Source: Pseudomonadales bacterium
GTDB taxonomy: Bacteria > Pseudomonadota > Gammaproteobacteria > Pseudomonadales > Halieaceae
Reading direction: 5' to 3'
Assembly: GCA_024234815.1 (NCBI GenBank)
Contig: JACKNO010000002.1
Span: 124,001-188,000, forward strand
Length of the DNA stretch: 64,000 nucleotides
The notes beneath the pieces were generated by a model, which had not been told where the DNA came from, did not search any database, and was given only the letters and a program-made list of their open reading frames with translations. Positions 1-9,200 of this stretch are shown piece by piece (the stretch's first letter is position 1; each line of letters opens with the position of its first letter). A program made the position numbers and the translations under genes.

Positions 1-1971
1 ACGCTGTAACTCGCGGATATGCCACAAGTGCCGGGCCCAGTGATGCGGCTGGTCGATATGTCCGTACATGATGGTGGCGGTGGTCCGCAAGCCCACGCGG
101 TGAGCTGCCTCTATCACCTCCAGCCACTGGGCGGTGTCGAGTTTGTCCGGGCACAAAACCCTGCGCACATCGTCGTGCAGCACTTCCGCCGCCGTCCCGG
201 GCAGGGTATTCAAGCCCGCCTCTTTCAGGCGGCGCAGGAATGTCTCGATGTCTATGCCCAGGGTGGTCGCGCCCTGATACACCTCCAGCGGAGAGAAGGC
301 ATGGACATGCATCCCCGGAGTGGCGGCGCGAACCGTATGCAGGATATCGAGATAGGTCTGGCCGGTGTAATCCGGGTGGATTCCCCCTTGCATGCAGACT
401 TCGGTCGCGCCCCGGGTCCAGGCCTCAATACAGCGCCCGGCAATTTCCTCACCGCTGATATCGTAGGGCCTGCCCCGCAGTTCCTCGTTGTGCTTGCCCT
501 TGGAAAACGCACAGAACTGGCACTTGAAATAACAGACGTTGGTGTAGTTGATATTGCGGTTCACGATATAGCTGACCACGTTACCGTTAACCTGCTGTCT
601 CAGTTCGTCCGCCCGGCGCACCACCCAGGCGAATTCAGCGCCCCTGACCTGGAACAACCGGGCTATATCGGCCTCCTCCAGCTCGCCCCCGGCTCTGCAC
701 CGCTCGAAGATGCCACGCAGGTCGTCCGCCACTGCCGCGTCCGCGGGGTCGCCGTGCAAAAGTCGCGCGTCGGTATCGGGAATAGCCTGCTCCTGGCCCG
801 GCACCCAGTTGTCACGGCGGGCAAAACCCTCGGCGTCACTGTGACGCAGCACGGCCGGGCGCACTGCGGGGTCAAGCCAGCGCTCGGCGTCGCTCGCGTA
901 CGCAGGATAGATGGTCAAGCGCTGATCGAGGTACTTGCCGGCGGACAGGGTCTCGCGCGCCAGTTGGTCCAGGTGCGGCCAGGGAGCTTCGGGATTGACA
1001 TGATCGGGAGTGAGCGGTGATACGCCACCCCAGTCATTGATGCCCGCCGCCACCAGTTGCGGCAGTACACCGGGGCTCAGGTTGGGGGGGGCCTGAATGC
1101 TCATGTCACGACCGAACACCAGGCGCGCCACGGCGATGGTCCACAGCAGGTCGTCGAGGTCGGGCTCGGGAGCGCTCGCCATAAGGGTGCCCGGCTTGGC
1201 CCGGAAATTCTGCACGATCACTTCCTGCAGGTGACCGTGGCGTTCGTGCACGGCGCGCAGCGCGAGCAGGGACTCGATTCGCTCCAGGCGGGTCTCGCCG
1301 ATACCGATGAGAATGCCGGAGGTAAAGGGGACTGCCGCCTGGCCCGCCAGCTCCAGGGTCTGCAGGCGCACCGCCGGGTCCTTGTCCGGGGAGCCATAGT
1401 GCGGCATACCCTTTTCACACAGGCGCGGCGATGCCGACTCCAGCATAATGCCCATGGAAGCGCTCACCGTGCGCAGCCCGGCGATCTCCGCGGCGGTCAT
1501 GCACCCCGCGTTGATATGCGGCAGCAGGCCCGTTTCCTCCAACACGCGGGAGGCGACGTGGCGCAGGTAGGACAGCGTATCGGCAAAACCGAGTTCCTCG
1601 AGGGCGCGCCGCGCCGCGTTGTAGCGCAGTTCAGGCTTCTCCCCGAGGGTGAACAACGCCTCCTGGCAGCCCTGGCGGGCGCCCTGGTGGCAAATGTCGA
1701 GCACCTGCTCGACGCTCATAAATGGCTGCCCGATTTTTTTGGGCGTCTGGGCAAAGGTGCAATAGTGGCAGACATCGCGACACAGCTGCGTCAGCGGGAT
1801 AAAGACCTTGCGGGAATAGGTAATCACATTGCGAAAGCCCCGATCCCGCAGCGGACCCGCGACGGCTGCAAGAGCGGCGGTATCGGGATAGTCCGCCAGC
1901 GCTCGCGCCTGCTCCTGAGTAAGACTGGCCCCCGCCAACAGGTCGGCCTGAATCTGCTGCCAGTTAAACAT
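1..1971 (-). CDS. fbiC: FO synthase FbiC (CofG-CofH fusion), 3' end cut by window edge
   Basis: Bifunctional radical-SAM FO synthase, which makes the deazaflavin FO of coenzyme F420 from tyrosine and 5-amino-6-ribitylaminouracil. The minus frame is open from the ATG at 1971 to the window edge (657 codons). Two CxxxCxxC clusters are visible: C64/C68/C71 (CRDVCHYC, CofG half) and C480/C484/C487 (CYFKCQFC, CofH half). Both halves are therefore on one chain, as in actinobacterial FbiC and unlike separate archaeal CofG/CofH. Actinobacterial FbiC is about 780-860 residues, so roughly the last 130-200 are missing here. The stop of cofC and this start share one base (TGATG), implying translational coupling. 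It is the last visible gene of the F420 operon. Confidence 0.93.
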   Translation of the reverse strand, partial: MFNWQQIQADLLAGASLTQEQARALADYPDTAALAAVAGPLRDRGFRNVITYSRKVFIPLTQLCRDVCHYCTFAQTPKKIGQPFMSVEQVLDICHQGARQGCQEALFTLGEKPELRYNAARRALEELGFADTLSYLRHVASRVLEETGLLPHINAGCMTAAEIAGLRTVSASMGIMLESASPRLCEKGMPHYGSPDKDPAVRLQTLELAGQAAVPFTSGILIGIGETRLERIESLLALRAVHERHGHLQEVIVQNFRAKPGTLMASAPEPDLDDLLWTIAVARLVFGRDMSIQAPPNLSPGVLPQLVAAGINDWGGVSPLTPDHVNPEAPWPHLDQLARETLSAGKYLDQRLTIYPAYASDAERWLDPAVRPAVLRHSDAEGFARRDNWVPGQEQAIPDTDARLLHGDPADAAVADDLRGIFERCRAGGELEEADIARLFQVRGAEFAWVVRRADELRQQVNGNVVSYIVNRNINYTNVCYFKCQFCAFSKGKHNEELRGRPYDISGEEIAGRCIEAWTRGATEVCMQGGIHPDYTGQTYLDILHTVRAATPGMHVHAFSPLEVYQGATTLGIDIETFLRRLKEAGLNTLPGTAAEVLHDDVRRVLCPDKLDTAQWLEVIEAAHRVGLRTTATIMYGHIDQPHHWARHLWHIRELQR

Positions 1972-2690
1972 CAAAGTACCTCTTGCCTGTCTCGTGGAGT
2001 AGCGCGCGGGGAAAGCGAGGCCAGTGCAAGACCGATCCTCGCGCCCAGCCCGGTGCTGTGCATTAGTGTGGCGGTATGGCTGTCGTCTTTACCCGCGAGT
2101 TGGCTTAGCAGTGACTCGAGATCGGCCGGTTCATCCACGTCCAGCCCGATTCCCGCTCGCTCCAGCACGGTGACGGCTATCCCGTGGCTGCGAGCGGCTG
2201 CCACGTGGCGGGCGCAACTGTCAGCGCCGAAACAAAAAGGCGGCATACTTCCCGCGTCAAAACACAGCAGATTCGTGCCTTTCCCATGTCGATCACAACC
2301 CACCACCAGGCCAGCGCTCTCGCGGGCCGCGAGCACGGCGGACACATCCGCGGCTGTCAGCATGGGCAGGTCGGCGTGTACCAGCAGCAGGGGCTCGCCG
2401 CCGTCAGCCAGTAGCCTCTCGCTGGCGCGCGCCGCCACCGCGTTGAGGCCGCGACAAGCCATCTCGGTCTCGGGCCAGTGCCGCGCGCCGTACTGCGTCG
2501 CCAGCATGTGGGCCGATGGATCGGAGGACACCAGGGTTACACCGCTAATATCCGGGTGAGAGGCCAGTACCGTCAATACGTCCTCCAGCATCACCTGCGC
2601 CAAAGCCCGTCGCTCGGATGGGCTCAGCAATCCCGCCAGGCGGGTTTTCGCCTGCACCAGATCCTTCAGGGGTACCAGCGCCTGCGTCAC
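1971..2690 (-). CDS. cofC: 2-phospho-L-lactate (or PEP/3PG) guanylyltransferase CofC/FbiD
   Basis: Nucleotidyltransferase that activates a phosphorylated three-carbon acid with GTP, giving the donor used by CofD. The N-terminal ALVPLKD...AKTRL segment, the central LLLVHADLPML (Asp-Leu-Pro metal site) and the late GLDVDEPADL are typical of the CofC family; about 239 residues is normal. The GTG at 2690 is chosen because it overlaps the cofD stop as GTGA and puts the conserved ALVPLKD at the N-terminus. An ATG at 2720 is possible but would overlap cofD by 34 bases. Which acid is used (2-phospholactate, phosphoenolpyruvate or 3-phosphoglycerate) cannot be read from the sequence. Confidence 0.9.
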   Translation of the reverse strand: MTQALVPLKDLVQAKTRLAGLLSPSERRALAQVMLEDVLTVLASHPDISGVTLVSSDPSAHMLATQYGARHWPETEMACRGLNAVAARASERLLADGGEPLLLVHADLPMLTAADVSAVLAARESAGLVVGCDRHGKGTNLLCFDAGSMPPFCFGADSCARHVAAARSHGIAVTVLERAGIGLDVDEPADLESLLSQLAGKDDSHTATLMHSTGLGARIGLALASLSPRATPRDRQEVL

Positions 2691-3658
2691 TGTTGCCGGC
2701 TCCCGCAGGCCTGCAGACAAAAACGCGCAAGGTCCTGCTTGTCCGCCCGGCTTTTCATAACAGTGCTTGTCACGGCCACGGCCACTCCCAGTTCACCAAT
2801 CTCCGCGGCCAGTGTAGCGTCACTTTCATCGATCACGAAGCAATCCATCAACCCCGGATACTGCTCACAATAATGCCGCGCCACTTCCAGCGCCGAGGCA
2901 CCCATACCCAGCTCCGCCATCATTTTTGCGGCCGGTCCCTTGAGGGCGAGTCCCGCCACGATGGGCGATACCACCACCACGGGCGCGGAACCTGCGCGCA
3001 GTGCCGCGGCGAGACCGGGCAGTTGCAGGATGGGGTCGATACTGACGAAAGGATTCGAGGGGCAGATCAACACCGCCCGGAACGCTCCATCATGCAAACG
3101 CCGCATGAGTTCCACGTTCGGTTGAGCGAGCGCGATGCCGTCAAAACTGAAACCCGAAACTGCGGGCTCACAGCGATCGCGAACAAAGTAGTGCTGGAAT
3201 GGGAGGTCGCCACGCCCGGTGTGCACGATCGTATGCACAGGGTCATCCGTCATGGGGTGCACATGGCTGGCTATTCCCATTCGCAGCGCCAGCGCGCTGG
3301 TGACGGCGCTGAGCTGCGCACCCGCGCGCAACTGCTGGCTGCGCCATAAATGGGTGGCCATATCCCGGTCGCCGAGGCGAAACCAGGTCTCGCCGCCGAG
3401 TTGCTCCAGCGCATCCATGGTCGCCCAGGACTCGCCCTCGAGACCCCAGCCCTGCGCCTGGTTGGCGCGACCGGCGAGGGTGTAGAGCAAGGTGTCTATA
3501 TCGGGGCAAATCTGCAGCCCGAGGTGGGTGAAATCATCGCCGGTGTTCACCAGCACATGCAGTTCACCCGGCGCCAGCACATCCGCCAGGCCGAGAGCGA
3601 GCTTCGCCCCGCCTACTCCCCCGGACAGGGCCAGGATATCCCGCGGTGTCGCCGTCAT
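2687..3658 (-). CDS. cofD: 2-phospho-L-lactate transferase CofD/FbiA
   Basis: Transfers the phospholactyl-type group from the GDP-linked donor to FO, giving F420-0 or dehydro-F420-0. The 323-residue protein begins with the nucleotide-binding GGVGGAKLA at about residues 13-21. It carries VNTGDDFTHLGL and CPDIDTLLY near residues 37-60, FRLGDRDMATHLW near 92-105, and HPMTDD near 133-138, all CofD hallmarks. Length matches the family. Its start overlaps the cofE stop by one base and its stop overlaps the proposed cofC start by four, so cofE-cofD-cofC are almost certainly co-translated. Cytoplasmic. Confidence 0.95.
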   Translation of the reverse strand: MTATPRDILALSGGVGGAKLALGLADVLAPGELHVLVNTGDDFTHLGLQICPDIDTLLYTLAGRANQAQGWGLEGESWATMDALEQLGGETWFRLGDRDMATHLWRSQQLRAGAQLSAVTSALALRMGIASHVHPMTDDPVHTIVHTGRGDLPFQHYFVRDRCEPAVSGFSFDGIALAQPNVELMRRLHDGAFRAVLICPSNPFVSIDPILQLPGLAAALRAGSAPVVVVSPIVAGLALKGPAAKMMAELGMGASALEVARHYCEQYPGLMDCFVIDESDATLAAEIGELGVAVAVTSTVMKSRADKQDLARFCLQACGSRQQ

Positions 3659-4425
3659 CAGCGGAACAGGTCCAATGCCCGCTCACGAATCAGCCTGGCC
3701 GAACCCGCTTCGGAAGCGGGCAGCAACATCCCCCTGGCGAGCACGACCGGCAAGCCCTCGGTAGACTGCCCCATCACCAGCGAGGCGGCCGCGGCGAGTT
3801 CGTCGGCAATGGCAGGCTCGGTGACTTGCAGCACATTGCCGAACAGGTCCTGTTCACCGATCTGGTTGCGCACCGGATCGATACCGGCGGTGCCAATGGC
3901 GATACCCACTGTGCCGTGGCGCCAGGCGCGTCCGGCACTGTCATTGATGATCACCTGGGGGGCGACGCCGGTAAGCTCCGCCACGGTCGCTCGCAGGGCC
4001 CGCGCGGAGGCGTCGGGATCGACGGGCAACAGCAATACCCTGGGATCTTCCGGGGAGTTGGCGATATTGGAGCGGTCAATGCCCGCGTTGGCGTGTACAT
4101 AGCCATTGCGGTGCTCCACTATTATCACGCCGGGGCGCACCCGGATGACCTCGCGGCTTTCAGACAACATGACCTCGACCTGGCGCGGGTCCTTGTCCGC
4201 CCGCACCGCCAGGGCGATGGCTTCCGCGCCCGGCTCAACATCCGCCAGGCGCACATAGCGGTTTTCCGCTTTTGAGACGATTTTCTGGGCGACCACCAGC
4301 ACGTCTCCGGGCTGCAGGTGCAGCTTGTTGCGGCGCAGGCTGTCGACAATCAGCTGACCGGGATTATCTCCCGGCTCGACCAGGGGAAAACCCTCGAGGG
4401 CAATCAGCTCCAGGCGCGTGGCCAT
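3658..4425 (-). CDS. cofE: Coenzyme F420-0:L-glutamate ligase CofE (stand-alone)
   Basis: GTP-dependent ligase adding the gamma-linked glutamate tail to F420-0. At 255 residues it has only the CofE domain: GDVLVVAQKIVSKAE near residues 40-55, HANAGIDRSNI near 111-121, and the metal/GTP-site run VIINDSAGRAWRHGTVG followed by AIGTAGIDP. Actinobacterial FbiB is about 450 residues because a C-terminal flavin reductase domain, which reduces dehydro-F420-0, is fused to CofE. That domain is absent here. Its start overlaps the npdG stop by one base. Confidence 0.94.
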   Translation of the reverse strand: MATRLELIALEGFPLVEPGDNPGQLIVDSLRRNKLHLQPGDVLVVAQKIVSKAENRYVRLADVEPGAEAIALAVRADKDPRQVEVMLSESREVIRVRPGVIIVEHRNGYVHANAGIDRSNIANSPEDPRVLLLPVDPDASARALRATVAELTGVAPQVIINDSAGRAWRHGTVGIAIGTAGIDPVRNQIGEQDLFGNVLQVTEPAIADELAAAASLVMGQSTEGLPVVLARGMLLPASEAGSARLIRERALDLFR

Positions 4426-5108
4426 CAGGCATCGCCCAGGCCACTGATTTTGATACCGGCGTGGCAGCCGTATTGTTTATTGATGGAGATGAGAACCGAG
4501 GTCAGGGCTTCCGCCGCCGCCGCGTTGTTGATCATGCCGGCGTGAAACCCCCGCATACCGGCTGCCTCCACCAGCGTGATCACCGCCTGCCGCGCCTCCT
4601 TTTTATTTCCGCTCACCAATACATCGCAGTCCACGCCCCTGCCCTCCTGCAGGTGTGCCGCGGCCACGTTCTGGAAAGCAGAGACGACAGCGACCTCCTC
4701 CCCCAGCAGTTCCTGGGCGATCTGGCCCGCGCTGCCTTGCTCCGGCAACTGCACGCGGGCTACGCGAGGCGGCACCAATGGCACTGTGACATCGATCAGG
4801 ATCTTGCCCTGCAATGCCGCGCGCACGGACTCCAGGGTACTGGCCTGGTGGCTGAACGGTACGGTCAGGGTGACGATTTCGGCCGCCGCGGCGGCATCCT
4901 GGTTCGCCATTGCCCGCACCGTGACGTCGCCCACACCGCGCTCGGCCATCACTTCACGCAGGTCGGCAACGGCCGCCTCGGCCTTTTCCAGGGTTCGCGA
5001 ACCGATAATTACCTGATAGCCCGCCTGCGCCCAGCGCCGGGCGAGACCCGTACCCAGGTCCCCTGTGCCTCCCAGAATAGCCAGCACGGGTAAATTTGCT
5101 TCAGTCAT
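4425..5108 (-). CDS. npdG: NADPH-dependent F420 reductase (F420H2:NADP+ oxidoreductase)
   Basis: Moves hydride between NADP(H) and F420, linking the F420 pool to central redox metabolism. The 227-residue protein opens with a Rossmann dinucleotide loop (ILGGTGDLGTGLARRW, about residues 10-25) followed by IIGSRTLEKA, where Ser-Arg favours the NADP phosphate. The middle (LTVPFSHQA, ILIDVTVPL) and FQNVAAAHL near 144-152 match the Fno/NpdG family. The start has an AGGA-type ribosome site about 8 bases upstream. First gene of the F420 operon, so reduction of F420 is co-expressed with its synthesis. Confidence 0.92.
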   Translation of the reverse strand: MTEANLPVLAILGGTGDLGTGLARRWAQAGYQVIIGSRTLEKAEAAVADLREVMAERGVGDVTVRAMANQDAAAAAEIVTLTVPFSHQASTLESVRAALQGKILIDVTVPLVPPRVARVQLPEQGSAGQIAQELLGEEVAVVSAFQNVAAAHLQEGRGVDCDVLVSGNKKEARQAVITLVEAAGMRGFHAGMINNAAAAEALTSVLISINKQYGCHAGIKISGLGDA

Positions 5109-5270
5109 ATACTACATCCTGTCAATAAACGAGAGCCGCGATGATGTTCGCGACCCGGGAATGTGCAGCCCCAGCAATTTCGGTTAGGATGGGCGCGGCC
5201 GAGGCATCTTATGTAAATCACTGATCAACCACAAGTTGCGGCCCAACAGCGGCCCGGGGAGTCCTATGAT
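5109..5270. promoter_or_regulatory. Divergent promoter region between npdG and the SDR gene
   Basis: A 162-base gap separates the divergent starts of npdG (minus) and the SDR gene (plus), so promoters for both must lie here or overlap the coding ends. The plus side ends with GGGGAG nine bases before the SDR ATG. I could not assign a convincing -35/-10 pair or an operator palindrome on either strand. Confidence 0.4.
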
Positions 5271-6047
5271 ATGAGCAGTCCGCTGGATTTTCGCGGCAAG
5301 GTCGTTGTGGTGACGGGCGGCGGCAAGGGCATCGGTCGGGGCATTTCGAATACCTTCCTGGGCGCGGGGGCAGAAGTCGTCATCTGCGGGCGCTCAAGGC
5401 CGGACAGCCTGCCTTCGGATGGCGGGCGGGAGGCAGTTTTCGCCGGCTGTGACGTGCGCGAGTACGAGCAGATAGAAAACTTCATGAAATTCGTCACGGA
5501 CCGCTTTGGACGCGTCGACGTCCTTGTCAACAATGCCGGCGGGGCACCCCACGCGGAGGCCGCCACCGCGTCACCGCGGTTTTCGGAATCCGTCATCCGG
5601 CTCAACCTGATCGCCCCGTTGAACTTCAGCCAGGTAGCCAACCGGATCATGCAACAACAGGAGACCGGCGGCAGCATCATCAATATCGCCAGCGTGAGCA
5701 CGCTGCGCCCCTCTCCGGGCACCGCCGCCTACGGCGCCGCGAAAGCGGGCCTGGTCAACCTCGGCGCGTCACTGGCTGTTGAGTGGGCGCCGCGGGTGAG
5801 GGTCAACTCGGTGATCGTGGGGCTGACCCAAACGGAGCAGTCCGAACTCCACTACGGAGATGAAGCCGGAATGGCCGCCGTCGCAGCGACCATTCCACTG
5901 GGGCGCATGGGTTTACCCGCCGATGTGGGCAACACCTGCCTGTTCCTCGCCTCGCCGATGGCCTCCTATATCAGCGGGGCAAGCATCGCGGTGCACGGCG
6001 GTGGCGAGAAGCCCGCCTTCCTGGCCGCAGCCAATGCAAAGCACTGA
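5271..6047 (+). CDS. Short-chain dehydrogenase/reductase
   Basis: Classical SDR oxidoreductase of 258 residues. It shows the cofactor loop TGGGKGIG (about 15-22), NNAG (about 89-92), the Ser of INIASVS and the catalytic YGAAK, plus the C-terminal HGGGEKP region typical of family members that act on cyclic alcohols or acyl-CoA thioesters. GGGGAG lies nine bases before the ATG. It is divergent from the F420 operon; SDRs use NAD(P), so it is not expected to bind F420, but shared regulation is possible. Substrate unknown. Confidence 0.85.
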   Translation: MSSPLDFRGKVVVVTGGGKGIGRGISNTFLGAGAEVVICGRSRPDSLPSDGGREAVFAGCDVREYEQIENFMKFVTDRFGRVDVLVNNAGGAPHAEAATASPRFSESVIRLNLIAPLNFSQVANRIMQQQETGGSIINIASVSTLRPSPGTAAYGAAKAGLVNLGASLAVEWAPRVRVNSVIVGLTQTEQSELHYGDEAGMAAVAATIPLGRMGLPADVGNTCLFLASPMASYISGASIAVHGGGEKPAFLAAANAKH

Positions 6048-6241
6048 TGCCGGCGGGCCACAGCCGCCAGCGCCGAAGTCATTCGCACCGGATTCTGGAC
6101 CGCGCCGGTGCCGGGTTCCACCATCCACAGCTACCGTTTGTCGCGAATCGATATCCGGGTATACTCCTTCGAAGATGCGCTGATGGCTGGCGCGCCCGGT
6201 TTTCCCATGCACTTGAACAATAAACGTACTATAGAGATCAA

Positions 6242-9200
6242 ATGCCTGAACCCGTAATCCAGCAGGTCGAACTTCCCGCCAAACTGGAACTGGACGACGG
6301 TGCGCGAATGGTCGGCGACCTGTCAGTGTTACCGGACGGCAGCCTGCAGTTGAGCGGCACTTCCGTAATACGCCTGGCACAGGGCCAGAAGCAATTGAAA
6401 CTGCAACCCGGCACAAAAGCCAGACTGGAGTTGGCAGATGCCACCGAAGTCGGCGAGGCCACTCGCAGTAATCCGGTCACCCTCAGTAAAATCGAGGGCA
6501 AAACCCTTATCCTTCTATTTGCCGACGCCGCCAGCGAAGCGGCCCGCCTGATGCACGCGAGCCTGGGTGGAGCGACTCCGCCAGCGGCCGCGGCGGCGAA
6601 CCAGGAGCGGGCCCCCGCCATACTTGAGTCCTTCCGGAAAGACAGCCTGGAACAACTGGAACGCCTGTTCAAGCCTTTCCTGAGCGACCTCGCAAACCAG
6701 CTGTTTGACCTGTCCACCCAGGTACGGCATTCCAGCTCTGACCAGAACGTATTCTACGACGCGACAGTAACGATCAGGCGTAACAGGGACGCATTGGTGG
6801 CGGATATCACCACCCGCATCAACGATTATTTCGAAGACCCGATGTCGCTCGGGAAATATGACTGCCTGAATACTCCGAAGCCCAAGGATGACGGCGCCCT
6901 CAACCTTGTCGATACTGCGGAGTTCGAAAGTTCTCTGGCTATAGACCGCATGGTGAAGCACGGGGAGGACATCTATGGCGCGCTGCTGGAGGCGCTGTTG
7001 ATCCGCTACGCGACCTTGCTGGACGAGGACCCTCGCAAAGTCAGGTTGCCGGTACACGTGGCCCCGCTGAGCAAGGCATTCCAGGCGACGATCGCGGCCC
7101 ACGACTACCCCGCTGCGGTGCTGCTTAAAATATTTGATTACTTCACCCGGGAGTTCATGCGGCGGCTCGAAAGCTACTACAAGAAACTGAACCAGAGCCT
7201 GGCGGACAAGGGTATACGCCCTGGGCTGGAAAGTGAGATCGCCGCCAAGGGCAGTTTGCTGAGGCAGATAAAGCCGCCGCGACCACTGATAAGAGAGGCG
7301 CCCGCCGCTCCGGCGGAGTCGAAAGAGCATGCTGCGCCGGAAAACAGCGCCACCCTGGCGGACATGGCTAAGTCATTGCCCGGCGCGGGTTCCGCCGGCG
7401 CGGCAGCGCCGGGGCCGGGGCCGCAGCAAACCAAGTACGACAACATATACAAGTCGGTAATAGACGCCCTTAACTTCAAGCGCTCGGCGGACGACTCCGC
7501 TCCCGCCCAGGCTCACCACTATGATTCACCCCCCGCCGGGGGCAGTTGGGACGGCTCCCCCCTGCCGCCGGGGGATGCCTCACAACACAACCTGGCCAGT
7601 GCCCAGGCTATCGCGCGGGCGCTGGGCTCACTGCAGAAGGATACGCAGGTGCGCGACCAGGTGGGCCAGAGCACTTCCCTGCGCGAGTATCTGGCCAACC
7701 ACCGCCAGCAGTTGGGCGAGCTCAAAGATACCGGGGGTCTCACCTCAGACAGTCTCAATCAGCTGGATCTGGTCGACAACCTGTTCGGTACCATCAAATC
7801 GCAACTGGATGTCAGCGCGGGTTTGCGTCCCGCCCTGGGGGGCTTGCATATTCCCCTGGGCAAGCTGGCGCTGAACGACCCCCAATTTTTTCTCGATCGC
7901 TCACACCCCGCCCGGGTGACCCTGGACAAGCTGGCGCAACTCGCCTCTGCGGCCAATTTCCCCAACAAGGCGCTGGAGGCGCGCATAACCGAGATCGTCG
8001 AGCGGATCATCGCCGATTACGAAGATGACAACGCGACTTTCGACACGGCGCTGCAAAAAATCGACAAGCTGGTCGCCCAACAGGAACGGGCCCTGTCGCG
8101 CAACGTGGAGCGCGTGGTTCGCATAGAGGAGGGTCAGGAAAAGCTGCACAAGGCACAACAGGCCGTCGACAAGGTGATCGCCGCCAGGGTGAAGACGGAC
8201 CATGCGCCACGCGTTCTGGCGGACCTGGTCGATAACGGCTTGCGCGACCTGCTGGTTCTGACCCATGTCAAGGAAGGCCCACACAGCAGGGCATGGAAAG
8301 ACCACCTCAAAAATCTGGATCAACTGCGCTTGTGGCTGACCGAACAGGACCAGGGCGATGCCAACGATGAAATGATGACACAGCGGGGCCTCGAGGCCGG
8401 GACCCTGATCGACATGATCGAGCAACAGATCGTATCGGGGCTGCCCACCAACGTTTCGCATCAATCGGTACTGGACGAACTGCGCGATATCGTAGCGGGC
8501 AACCGCGACGTCGAATTCGTGGACCGCAGCGATGGGGAAGCGGGTGCCCCGGAAGAGCCCGCGGAAACCCGCGCCAAGATCGAGGACCTGCCGCGCTTGC
8601 GCCGCTGGGTGATGCGCGTTGAGCAACTGGAAAAAGGCACATGGCTCAGTTATCGCGACAAGGCGGGCCAGAAGGTGCGCATGCAACTGGCCTGGATCAG
8701 CGAAGCGCGGGATCGCTTCATTTTCGTCAACGAGCGCGGCCAGAAAGTCGCAGATATCAGCAATATCAAACTCGCCCGGCAGCTGAGCCGGGGTATGCAG
8801 CCTCCCGCGCCCGCCGACCGCCTCTCGCTGGTAGACAGGAGCCTGTACCAGACCCTGGAACATGTGCAGAAGACGCTCAGCTTCGCCCGCAATCACGATT
8901 CCCTCACCCGACTGATCAACCGCGAGACCTTTCTCGACCAGATGGACAGGGCGCTTCGCCACGCCCAGAAAAAGGGATCCCAGCACGCTGTGCTGTACCT
9001 GAACATCGACCAGTTCAGGCTGGTAAACGAGGTATACGACCGCATCCACGGTGACCAGGTCCTGCTGGAGTTCGCGACACTGCTGGCCCAGCTCCACGGT
9101 CGCAAGTCCTCTTCAGCGAGGATAGAGGCGGACAGTTTCGCCGTACTCCTGCTGGATCGCACGATGGAACAGGCGGTCCAGATTGCCGAGAGAATCCGCC

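Noticed and set aside
19..2559. Long plus-strand open frames (333 and 500 codons) over the F420 region
   Set aside because: They lie antisense to fbiC and cofC, whose minus frame carries two radical-SAM clusters and clear family motifs. The plus products show no known motif and are GC-driven shadows.
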